From NCBI RefSeq assembly GCF_051961875.1, contig NZ_JBQCCV010000177.1, positions 1 to 18,328 on the forward strand: 18,328 nt of DNA, given 5' to 3'. This stretch comes from Intrasporangium_A sp051961875. Its GTDB lineage: Bacteria > Actinomycetota > Actinomycetes > Actinomycetales > Dermatophilaceae. The notes under the pieces are model-generated. The model worked only from the letters and a program-made list of their open reading frames with translations, was not told the origin of the DNA and did not search any database. Below are positions 7,306 through 13,337 of this stretch, piece after piece; the first letter of the stretch is position 1, and each line of letters begins with the position of its first letter. The position numbers and the translations under genes are program-made.

Positions 7306-7441
7306 CGGGTGGGGCGGAGCGCTCACTCGAGGGTCGGAGCAGGACCAGGGGCTCACTCGACGAATCGGAGCAGGACCAGGGGCTCACTCGAGGGTCGGAG
7401 CAGGACCGAGTCCCACTCGACGAATCGGAGCGGGACCACGC
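7303..7441. repeat. Stop-codon-nested repeat followed by four alternating 30/31-base tandem units
   Basis: Bases 7303-7330 match 27 of 28 positions with the element after the phosphatase stop (minus strand 5111-5084), again beginning at a genuine TGA. Four units follow at 7321-7350, 7351-7381, 7382-7411 and 7412-7441. They alternate between CACTCGAGGGTCGGAGC and CACTCGACGAATCGGAGC types, giving an A-B-A-B higher-order repeat of about 61 bases. All contain TCGGAGC followed by RGGACC. Confidence 0.85.
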
Positions 7442-7447
7442 GCTGAC

Positions 7448-7464
7448 CTGACCGGGCGGGTCAG
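7448..7464. terminator. Short hairpin at the end of the uracil-DNA glycosylase gene
   Basis: CTGACC (7448-7453) pairs with GGTCAG (7459-7464) around a five-base loop and overlaps the glycosylase stop codon. It is a possible weak terminator between convergent genes. Confidence 0.35.
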
Positions 7465-8279
7465 AGGCGGGCGATCACCGCGTCGAGCATCGCCTCGGTC
7501 AGCTTGCCGGTGAAGGTGTTCTGCTGGCTCACGTGGTAGCTGCCGAGGAGCCGCACGGCGTGCCCCTCGGGAGTGTGCAGCAACGTCTCCGCGCCGTGTC
7601 CGAACCTCGGCTTCGGCCGCGGCACCTGCCATCCGAGCCGGCGGGCGGCGCCGAGCGCGGCGTCCCAGCCGATCGAGCCGAGCGCCAGCATCGAGCGCAG
7701 TCCCGGTGCGGCCAGCTCGACGTCCCGGTCGAGCCAGTGCCCGCACGTGCGCTTCTCGTCGGTGGTCGGCTTGTTCGCGGGCGGCGCACACCGGACCGCG
7801 GCGACGATCCGCACGTCGCGCAGCTCGAGCCCATCGCCGGAGGCCCACGACAGCGGCTGGGAGGCGTACCCCGCACGGAAGAGAGCGGCATACAACCAGT
7901 CCCCGGAGCGGTCCCCCGTGAACATCCGCCCCGTGCGGTTCGTGCCGTTCGCCGCGGGGGCGAGCCCGACGATGAGCACCGACGCGTCCGGGTCGCCGAA
8001 CGACGGCCCCGGCCGGCCCCAGTACGGCTGGTCGGCGAACGCGGCGCGGCGCCCCTGCGTGGCAACGGACTCGCGCCAGGCGACGAGGCGTGGGCACGAG
8101 CGGCAGACGCTGACGCGCGCATCGAGCTCCGGTATGCCGCTCACCTCCTTCGCGAGGCGGCGGACCTCCTGCTCGGTGTGGGCGACCGGCGTGTCTGCGT
8201 CGGCGGGGTCAGCGGGCCAGCCCGTGCCGGGCGGCACCGGCGAGGGGAAGAGCTGGCCGGTGATGGGGTGCGGATCCAC
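7461..8279 (-). CDS. udgB: Uracil-DNA glycosylase family 5 (UdgB-like)
   Basis: A 272-residue iron-sulfur uracil-DNA glycosylase that removes uracil and related damaged bases from DNA to start base-excision repair. Cysteines 59, 62, 164 and 179 are placed to hold a 4Fe-4S cluster. Motif A reads GLAPAANGTNRTGR (105-118) followed by MFTGDRSGDWLY, and motif B reads SYHVSQQNT (247-255, His249); together these indicate family 5 rather than family 4. The second half of motif A has Asn111 where I recall His in many UdgB proteins. The start is taken as GTG 8279: TACGGT lies exactly six bases upstream, giving a leaderless transcript, and the protein then begins near HPITGQLFPSPVPPGTGWP. A GTG at 8309 is a less likely alternative. 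Confidence 0.88.
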   Translation of the reverse strand: MDPHPITGQLFPSPVPPGTGWPADPADADTPVAHTEQEVRRLAKEVSGIPELDARVSVCRSCPRLVAWRESVATQGRRAAFADQPYWGRPGPSFGDPDASVLIVGLAPAANGTNRTGRMFTGDRSGDWLYAALFRAGYASQPLSWASGDGLELRDVRIVAAVRCAPPANKPTTDEKRTCGHWLDRDVELAAPGLRSMLALGSIGWDAALGAARRLGWQVPRPKPRFGHGAETLLHTPEGHAVRLLGSYHVSQQNTFTGKLTEAMLDAVIARL

Positions 8280-8291
8280 AGGGCCACCGTA
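8280..8291 (-). promoter_or_regulatory. Leaderless promoter -10 box of the uracil-DNA glycosylase gene
   Basis: On the minus strand TACGGT (8291-8286) is followed by six bases and then GTG at 8279. TANNNT six bases before the start codon is the arrangement of actinobacterial leaderless transcripts. No clear -35 was seen, and no ribosome site precedes this GTG. Confidence 0.5.
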
Positions 8292-8318
8292 GTGACCTGT
8301 CGCCCGCACCCCTCCCCG

Positions 8319-8360
8319 GATCGAGAGCCCACTCCCCACGATCGAGAGTGCAGTTTCCCG
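8319..8360. repeat. Two 21-base tandem units just past the anti-sigma stop codon
   Basis: Units at 8319-8339 and 8340-8360 both start GATCGAGAG and continue with CCCACTCCCCAC or TGCAGTTTCCCG. Inverted, they resemble the 21-base units at 10535-10618 (shared CTCTCGAYC and the same period). The array ends eight bases downstream of the stop codon of the minus-strand anti-sigma gene. Confidence 0.65.
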
Positions 8361-8368
8361 CGGCTTCG

Positions 8369-9175
8369 TCAGCCGAGGGCCGCGCGCATCACTGTCTGAC
8401 CGGAGTCGGCGAGCCGGATCTCGATGGCGGCGATCTGGGCGGTCGGCAGCGGGGCGGTGCCGGAGGGGTGCATCACCTCGTCGGGCTGCGCGCGCCACGT
8501 CGTGACGAGAGCCGCGTGTCCGTCGCGCCCCACGGCCCAGACGCTGTAGTCGGCCCAGCTCGAGCCGGCCCCACCAGACGCGCTGTACTGGCACTCCACC
8601 TTGACCGAGGTGTGGTCACCGACGGGTGCGACGTCGACCACGGCGGTCATGGTGGAGGGAGTGACCGGGGAGAAGGCGAGTCGCGTCGGCCCACTGACGA
8701 CGCTCGTCGTCGGGTGCTGCGCGTCCGAGAGGGCGTAGCCGCCGAGCCCTGCTCCACCGAGCGCGACGAGCGCCGCAGCGACGGCGAGCCAACGACGGCC
8801 CTGCCCCGCGTGCATCCGCCGACCGAGATCCGCCCTGCCGTGGTCCGAGTCCCCCTTGGGCGACCGGATCACCTCGAAGCGGCGGGTTGGCGAGATGGCG
8901 GCGGGCTCGGCGATGCTGGGCTCCGCGCTGTCAGGGGAGGCAGTGCTGGGCTCCCGGGTGGCTGACTCCGGGACGTCTGAGTCCGGGATGTCGATGGCGA
9001 GGACCTCGGCAGGGCTGACCGTGGACAGCAGGCCCGGCACGCCGGCCAGCTCAGCCACGGCGTCACGGCACCCCTTGCACCCGGCGAGGTGGTCCTCATA
9101 CTCACTGCGATCGGCGCTCGACAGCGCACCGAGCACATAGGCCGCGTCCCAGTCGGCGTAGCGGTGCGGCGTCAT
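8369..9175 (-). CDS. rslA: Anti-sigma factor, RslA-like, membrane-anchored zinc-binding (ZAS) type
   Basis: A 268-residue anti-sigma factor. The cytoplasmic N-terminus carries the zinc anti-sigma motif HLAGCKGC (His and two Cys near residues 29-36) in the setting DWDAAYVLGALSSADRSEYEDH, which closely resembles mycobacterial RslA as I remember it. An acidic, Ser/Pro-rich linker (about 60-110) leads to one membrane helix (about 130-150) and an extracytoplasmic domain ending IRLADSGQTVMRAALG. It should hold the adjacent sigma factor inactive until the zinc site is oxidised or the protein is cleaved. Its ATG overlaps the sigma-factor stop as ATGA, so the pair is made together. Naming as rslA rests on remembered sequence similarity plus the sigL-like neighbour. 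Confidence 0.85.
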   Translation of the reverse strand: MTPHRYADWDAAYVLGALSSADRSEYEDHLAGCKGCRDAVAELAGVPGLLSTVSPAEVLAIDIPDSDVPESATREPSTASPDSAEPSIAEPAAISPTRRFEVIRSPKGDSDHGRADLGRRMHAGQGRRWLAVAAALVALGGAGLGGYALSDAQHPTTSVVSGPTRLAFSPVTPSTMTAVVDVAPVGDHTSVKVECQYSASGGAGSSWADYSVWAVGRDGHAALVTTWRAQPDEVMHPSGTAPLPTAQIAAIEIRLADSGQTVMRAALG

Positions 9176-9684
9176 GGCCGGGTCACTCCCTTCTCCTGGA
9201 GCACCAGGCGCAGCGCCCGGAGTCCGTAGTGCAGCCGCGACTTCACGGTCCCCTCGGGGATCTGCAGCTCGCTCGCGATGTCGGTGATGCCGCGGCCCTC
9301 GTAGTAGGCCGCGGCGATGACCTGACGGTGCTCGAGGGACAGGGACCGCAGCGCGTCGAGCACGATCCACCGGTCGAGCACCTCGGACGACCGGTCCGCC
9401 TCGCCGGGTTCGACGCTCGGGTCACCGATCGACTCGTGCCGAGCGGCGGCGCTGCGCCAGCGGTCGACGACCAGACGACGGGCGACGGTGAAGAGCCAGG
9501 CCCGCATGCCGGGGCCGCCGTGGTCGAGCAGGTGCGGATCGCGCCAGGCGCGGAGCAGCACCTCCTGCACGACGTCCTCCGCGGCCTGCTGGTCCTGGGT
9601 GAGGCGGAGGGCGAAGCGGCGCAGCTCGCCCTGGTGGGCGTCGACCAACTCGGTCAGCGTCGCCTCTCGTCGGGGTCGCTCCAC
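9172..9684 (-). CDS. sigL: ECF RNA polymerase sigma factor, SigL-like
   Basis: A 170-residue extracytoplasmic-function sigma factor. Region 2 contains RFALRLTQDQQAAEDVVQE and RAWLFTVARRLVVDRWRS; region 4 contains LEHRQVIAAAYYEGRGITD and EGTVKSRLHYGLRALRL. The C-terminus LVLQEKGVTR is strikingly like M. tuberculosis SigL as I remember it. The GTG at 9684 was chosen because GGGGAGG precedes it and the N-terminal length then fits SigL; ATGs at 9720 and 9729 are alternatives, the latter nearly leaderless with respect to the predicted promoter. The stop overlaps the anti-sigma ATG by four bases. A TGAACC-N16-CGTT promoter upstream suggests the factor transcribes its own operon. SigL in mycobacteria controls envelope and secreted-protein genes; extension to this organism is inference. 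Confidence 0.85.
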   Translation of the reverse strand: MERPRREATLTELVDAHQGELRRFALRLTQDQQAAEDVVQEVLLRAWRDPHLLDHGGPGMRAWLFTVARRLVVDRWRSAAARHESIGDPSVEPGEADRSSEVLDRWIVLDALRSLSLEHRQVIAAAYYEGRGITDIASELQIPEGTVKSRLHYGLRALRLVLQEKGVTRP

Positions 9685-9737
9685 TCGCCCTCCCCTCACT
9701 GGTCTGGGACCGGCGCTCATCGCCGTCATGCTGAGCC

Positions 9738-9763
9738 AACGAGACGGCGGCCTGTCGGGTTCA
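9738..9763 (-). promoter_or_regulatory. Predicted SigL-dependent autoregulatory promoter
   Basis: On the minus strand TGAACC (9763-9758) and CGTT (9741-9738) are separated by 16 bases, matching the reported mycobacterial SigL recognition pattern (TGAACC with CGT at the -10). It lies 53 bases upstream of the sigma-factor GTG, as expected for positive autoregulation. Confidence 0.6.
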
Positions 9764-9872
9764 GGGCCTTCTCCCATTGAACCCATCACCGGTTGTTGTG
9801 TCAGGCGGTCATGGAGATCAAGGGCTGCTGCGGTGACCCGGCAGGAAGCCCCTGATCGGTCGACGGGGAGCC

Positions 9873-10358
9873 TCAGGCGCCCGAGAACAGACGCCGCCAC
9901 CACGACTGCCGGGCAGGATCGTGCTCGGGCGTCGTGTCGACGGCTGGGGGTGGCACTCGGGACGCCCGCAGCTCGCGCCACTGCTGCACGATGTCGTCGA
10001 CGTCCAGCGTCTTGGCGAGCAAGGGCGGCAGAGTCCCCACGGCAGGGCGCAACCGGTCCGCGAGGACGCGCTTGTTGTAGTCCTCGATGATCTCGCGGAC
10101 GTGCTCCTCGCGGCTCACGTCAGCGAGTGACTCCGGGTAACCCGCCGCCTCCTTGCGCAACGCCAGCGCACCGGGGAGCGCGCCGCCGAGGTCGAGGTTC
10201 TCGCGCGCGGCATACCGCTTGATCCACCAGTCGGGATCGTTCGTGTCCCGCAGGTCGAGGGGCTTGCCCGCGCCCGGCAGGTCGTCGAAGTCGCCGCGCT
10301 CCTGGGCCTCCCTGATGGCCCGCTCGACCGGGCTCTCCCACCGAGGTTGACGGACCAT
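9873..10358 (-). CDS. DUF1992 (DnaJ-homologue C28 conserved domain) protein
   Basis: A 161-residue protein with the DUF1992 signature: an N-terminal helix with VERAIREAQERGDFDDLPG, the GAGKPLDL segment (29-36), DPDWWIKRYAARE (41-53), and a second half containing EEHVREIIEDYNKRV (84-98). The domain is shared with eukaryotic DNAJC28 but here has no J domain; its function is unknown. The ATG at 10358 sits six bases after TACGGT, so the mRNA is probably leaderless, although GGTGG also lies nearby. The gene runs alone between the broken inositol-monophosphatase gene and the sigL operon, all on the minus strand. Confidence 0.85.
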   Translation of the reverse strand: MVRQPRWESPVERAIREAQERGDFDDLPGAGKPLDLRDTNDPDWWIKRYAARENLDLGGALPGALALRKEAAGYPESLADVSREEHVREIIEDYNKRVLADRLRPAVGTLPPLLAKTLDVDDIVQQWRELRASRVPPPAVDTTPEHDPARQSWWRRLFSGA

Positions 10359-10370
10359 GCATCCACCGTA
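10359..10370 (-). promoter_or_regulatory. Leaderless promoter -10 box of the DUF1992 gene
   Basis: On the minus strand TACGGT (10370-10365) is followed by exactly six bases and ATG 10358, the same hexamer and spacing as at the uracil-DNA glycosylase gene. Confidence 0.5.
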
Positions 10371-10387
10371 CTTCGCCGGCACAAGCG

Positions 10388-10416
10388 GGAGCCCGGCCCT
10401 CACGGGTCCGGGCTCC
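10388..10416. terminator. Perfect hairpin between the broken phosphatase gene and DUF1992
   Basis: GGAGCCCGG (10388-10396) and CCGGGCTCC (10408-10416) form a nine-base perfect stem with an 11-base loop. It lies upstream of the DUF1992 promoter and would end minus-strand transcripts arriving from the inositol-monophosphatase locus. There is no U tract. Confidence 0.5.
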
Positions 10417-10534
10417 AGTGGCGGTTCACGTACCACAACGGGCCAGCCGCCTAAGTCATCTCCCTCAGTGTTGCGGCACGTGGGAGTGATACGAAGACGC
10501 CACGCCGAGCGGAAGTTTCCTCGATCCGGTCACG

Positions 10535-10618
10535 GATTGTGCTCTCGACCGAAGGGATTGCCCTTTCGATCGGAGGAAAAGTGCTGTCGATCGGAGGGAT
10601 TGTGCTCTCGACCGGAGG
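10535..10618. repeat. Four 21-base tandem units next to the stop codon of the broken phosphatase gene
   Basis: Units at 10535-10555, 10556-10576, 10577-10597 and 10598-10618 follow the pattern GATTGTGCTCTCGACCGGAGG with a few substitutions each. A degenerate fifth piece lies just before (TCGATCCGG, 10521-10529). The array ends six bases from the stop codon at 10624-10626. Confidence 0.85.
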
Positions 10619-10623
10619 CGGCG

Positions 10624-11394
10624 TCAGGAGGGCAGGGTGGCGCGGACCGTCTCATAGGTGGCCTCGTCCGCCGCCACGACGAGCCCGTGCTTGGTCTGCA
10701 ACCGTGGCTCGTACGGCACACCCTCGGGGGTCCCGGCCACGCCGCCGGCCTCCCGCAGGATCAGCGTCCCAGGCACGTGGTCCCAAGGCGCCACCGAGCG
10801 GTAGACGATGTAGTCGGCCTCGCCCTCGACGAGCTTCGGGTAGTCGATCCCGCACGAGACCCAGGTCAGCCGCAGCGCCGGCAGGCCCCCGAACGACTGC
10901 CCGACCCACTTGCGCCGCGACGTCCGCCCATCGAGCGGTGCCACCGCCGCGGAGCGGGTCAGCCGTTGCGGCCCGCACCACGCCCCGGCGCCGCGCTCGG
11001 CGACGTAGGCCTGCTCGTGCTGCGGCTACCAGATCCAAGCCCGCACCGCTTGTCCGCCAACGGTTTCGGAGACCATGACGGCGTGGTCCGGAGACCCGTG
11101 GACGAAGTTCTTCGTCCCGTCGACCGGGTCCACGGTGAACGCGTGCTCCGCCGCGAGGTAGCGGTCCATGAGCCCCGGGTCGGCCGAGTGGGCCTCCTCG
11201 CCGAGCACGACCGCGTCGGGGTAGGCGCCGAGCAGCGCCGCCGTGAGGAGCTTCTCCGCCTCCCGGTCGGCGTCCGTGACGAGGTCTCCCGGGTTCTTCT
11301 CGTGGATCTCCGCGTCGGCGAGGGACCTGAACCGCGGGTTGATCGCCTCCTCGGAGACGTCCTTGAGCAGCTGCAGCACGGCGTCGGTGTCCAC
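10624..11394 (-). pseudogene. Inositol-monophosphatase family gene interrupted by one in-frame amber codon
   Basis: The reading frame is continuous for 257 codons apart from a single TAG at 11028-11026 (codon 123). Before it: GEEAHS (65-70) and DPVDGTKNF (89-97), the metal-binding motifs. After it, in the same frame: PQHEQAYVAERGAGAW and, near codons 204-210, WDHVPGT followed by EAGG, the C-terminal family motif. Family members normally have a residue such as Gln between IW and PQHE, so CAG to TAG is the simplest explanation. The intact enzyme would dephosphorylate inositol phosphate or a similar sugar or histidinol phosphate. The start is GTG 11394, six bases after TAGGTT (leaderless). Options are a recent nonsense mutation, a sequencing error or suppression; the undecayed remainder argues against an old pseudogene. 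Confidence 0.85.
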
Positions 11395-11406
11395 GCCACC
11401 AACCTA
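11395..11406 (-). promoter_or_regulatory. Leaderless promoter -10 box of the inositol-monophosphatase gene
   Basis: TAGGTT (minus strand 11406-11401) is followed by exactly six bases and GTG 11394. GGTGG in the spacer could alternatively be a weak ribosome site. Confidence 0.4.
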
Positions 11407-11447
11407 GGCGATCGGCCTCACGCTCCCCCGACCAGTCCGTATGCCCC

Positions 11448-13097
11448 TCACCGCGGCCTGCGTTGGCCCTTCCGGCCGCGGGTGGTTCCCCGCAGCAGGG
11501 CGGCCTCGGGCTGGAGGTGAACCGGCAGGTCGAGCCACCAGCGCAAGGTCGTGCGGGCCAGATCGGCTCCGGCAGTGCCCCCACCGGGGCCGCGGGCCGG
11601 GACCGCCCGGAGCACGTGGCCGAGGAGGTCTTGCCGGCCCCGCATGCCGAGGGCATAGGCGAGGCCGTGCAGGCGGTTGCGCAGCCCGGCCAAGCCCTCC
11701 TCGCCGGACAGGGACGCCACGGACTGGACGAGGTCGAGTGCCGCCGAATGCAGGCGCGCCTCCCGGGTCTCTCGCTCCGGCCCGGCCGGCTCGGCACAGT
11801 TGCCGACGGCGGCCCCGACCGCGGCGGCGAGCTCGGGCTCGGTCCGGGATGTGCAGAGCAGCTCGGTCGGGATGGACAGGTCCTCGGGCTGGATGAGCCA
11901 CGTGAGCACCGAGAGGCACTCGTGGCAGGCGACGCGGTCGCCCGCCCCGTGAGCGCGAGCGAGCTCCGCGGCATACGCGCGGCCGACGAAACGTCCCTGC
12001 GGCGAGATCATGAGGATCGCGAGGGCGTTGCTGCGCGACTCCTCGTGGGTCTCCCCGAGGGCGGTGGCGAGCAGCCCGTTCAGCACCTTGTCGCTCGGAT
12101 CGCTCGTCGCGACGTCGTCCGCCATGGCGCGCCTGACCTGTCTCGACACGCTCGCGTGCCCCTCGCGGTCGAGCGCGCGACCCTCGAGGATGATCGACGC
12201 CGCGAATCGCCGCGCGGCAGGGGTGAGGCCGAAGACGAGCCGGTCACGGCCCGGCAGGTCAAGGGCACGGACGATGGTCGCGGCGGCCCGGTGCACCCGG
12301 AACGAGCGGGCCGGCTCGCGCAGGTGCCCGAGCGCGAGCCCGGCGACCTCCCGGGCCATCTCGCGGGGGACGCTGCCGGACCGCAAGAGGGTCGTCACCG
12401 AGATGAGCGCAGCGCGCAGGGCGTCGTCGTTGACCGGGTCGCGCAGGTGCTTGAGGAGGACGGAGAGGCAGGAGGGGTCGTCGGTGTACTGGACGAGCCC
12501 GGCGAAGTCGGCGTACAACTGGGCGCCGGGGTCGCTGAGCGCCTCGTCGGCGAGGCGGGCGACGACGGGTCCGCTCCGCGGGTGCCCGCAGAGGCGCGCC
12601 ACCGCCTCGTTGCGGAGCGCGAACTCGAGGTGCAGGCTCGTGCTCACCTCGCCCACGCACCGGCGGATGAGGTGCTCCCAGTCCCCCGCCCGGACCAGGG
12701 CGCCCGGTGTCCGGCCGATGTTGCCGGAGAGGCGGTCCCAGTCGTGGCCGGTCATCCGATCCGACGAGAGGGCGAGCTCCATCAGGGCGAGGGTCTCCGC
12801 CGTGTCGGGCGGCTCGGCCGGGTGGAGCGTCGGGGTGGCCCGGACCCGGCGTTCCTGCCGGGAGAAGTAGTCGATCGCGCAGAGCAGCTGGCCCTCGGGC
12901 AGGCCGAGCACGCTCTCGTAGCGCCGGACGAGGTCATGGGTCACCTCGACCGAGCCGCTCTCCCACCGGCCCACCTGGGCGCGGTGGACCGGCGCAGCGC
13001 GGCCGGCCCCCTCTGCGAACCCCGCCGCGCTGCGCAGTGCCGGGTCCGTCGCATGGGCCCGGGCGTTGCGGATCACCCAGTGGACATAGCTCGGCAG
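11448..13097 (-). CDS. Large Xre-like helix-turn-helix protein with HEAT-like helical repeats
   Basis: About 549 residues if translation begins at CTG 13097. The N-terminus (about 20-75) looks like an Xre/Cro-type DNA-binding domain: RAQVGRWESGSVEV and LVRRYESVLGLPEGQL match the recognition-helix and following regions. The remainder is a long series of amphipathic helices without enzyme motifs, HEAT/TPR-like, possibly a ligand- or partner-binding scaffold. The coding signal starts at PSYVHWVIRN, yet the first ATG/GTG/TTG there is GTG 13076, which lacks a ribosome site and would cut this segment; CTG 13097 lies five bases after AAGGGG. The gene is divergent from the hemerythrin at 13338 across a region with inverted repeats, so it may regulate that gene or itself. 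The stop is 53 bases before the inositol-monophosphatase start. Confidence 0.7.
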   Translation of the reverse strand: MPSYVHWVIRNARAHATDPALRSAAGFAEGAGRAAPVHRAQVGRWESGSVEVTHDLVRRYESVLGLPEGQLLCAIDYFSRQERRVRATPTLHPAEPPDTAETLALMELALSSDRMTGHDWDRLSGNIGRTPGALVRAGDWEHLIRRCVGEVSTSLHLEFALRNEAVARLCGHPRSGPVVARLADEALSDPGAQLYADFAGLVQYTDDPSCLSVLLKHLRDPVNDDALRAALISVTTLLRSGSVPREMAREVAGLALGHLREPARSFRVHRAAATIVRALDLPGRDRLVFGLTPAARRFAASIILEGRALDREGHASVSRQVRRAMADDVATSDPSDKVLNGLLATALGETHEESRSNALAILMISPQGRFVGRAYAAELARAHGAGDRVACHECLSVLTWLIQPEDLSIPTELLCTSRTEPELAAAVGAAVGNCAEPAGPERETREARLHSAALDLVQSVASLSGEEGLAGLRNRLHGLAYALGMRGRQDLLGHVLRAVPARGPGGGTAGADLARTTLRWWLDLPVHLQPEAALLRGTTRGRKGQRRPR

Positions 13098-13253
13098 TGC
13101 GTCCCCTTCCTCGCGCCCCCGAGCCCGTCCAGAGAACCGCAGGCGCGCGGGGTCCCGTCCCCGTGTTGCGCGCTGGATGGGAAAGCGCAACGAGGGAACC
13201 TTCCCGGGCAATCCACCCGTACGGTTTCGTTTGGGAAAGGCGCCGGGGGGCGA

Positions 13254-13290
13254 CGGAACGGGAACTGGCGGGAGGCCGGCTCCCGTTCCG
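13254..13290. promoter_or_regulatory. Inverted repeat, possible operator
   Basis: Ten-base perfect arms CGGAACGGGA and TCCCGTTCCG are separated by 17 bases. They lie midway between the divergent start codons, a natural place for an operator bound by the adjacent Xre-like protein. That binding is inferred. Confidence 0.45.
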
Positions 13291-13315
13291 CATTTCCGGG
13301 CCGAGCGCGGCACAG

Positions 13316-13332
13316 CACCCTCTGAGAGGGTG
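13316..13332 (+). promoter_or_regulatory. Hairpin covering the hemerythrin ribosome-binding site
   Basis: CACCCTC (13316-13322) pairs perfectly with GAGGGTG (13326-13332) around TGA. The second arm is the likely ribosome site of GTG 13338, so the stem could restrain translation initiation. Confidence 0.45.
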
Positions 13333-13337
13333 GTCAC

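Larger units (their letters stand above)
13098..13337. other. Divergent control region with several inverted repeats
   Basis: Between the helix-turn-helix gene (minus) and hemerythrin gene (plus). It contains GGGAACCTTCCC (13194-13205), a perfect 10-base inverted repeat CGGAACGGGA/TCCCGTTCCG (13254-13263 and 13281-13290), and a hairpin over the hemerythrin ribosome site (13316-13332). No certain -35/-10 pair was identified. Confidence 0.55.

Noticed and set aside
7321..7441. CRISPR array
   Set aside because: Units are contiguous 30/31-base tandem repeats without unique spacers, and no cas genes are nearby.
9777..9804. A second SigL-like site on the plus strand (TGAACC near 9778)
   Set aside because: No CGT lies at 16-17 bases, and it would point into the 3' end of the convergent DUF1992 gene.
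10388..10416. tRNA-like T-arm
   Set aside because: The nine-base stem has an 11-base loop lacking the TTCRANY T-loop, and no acceptor or anticodon arms could be formed around it.
10401..10428. SigL-like promoter for the DUF1992 gene (TGAACC 10428-10423, CGTG 10404-10401)
   Set aside because: The spacing of 18 is long, the -10 falls inside the terminator-like hairpin, and the leaderless box at 10359-10370 explains the start better.
10535..10618. CRISPR array
   Set aside because: The 21-base units abut with no spacers and are too short.
10624..10944. Separate small gene starting at GTG 10944
   Set aside because: It is the in-frame continuation of the inositol-monophosphatase gene after the amber codon; the GTG encodes an internal Val of that protein.
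11463..13325. Plus-strand open frame (620 codons) opposite the Xre-like HEAT gene
   Set aside because: Composition-biased, Gly/Arg/Glu-rich, without motifs. The minus strand shows a helix-turn-helix region and regular helices, and codon third positions are GC-rich in that frame.
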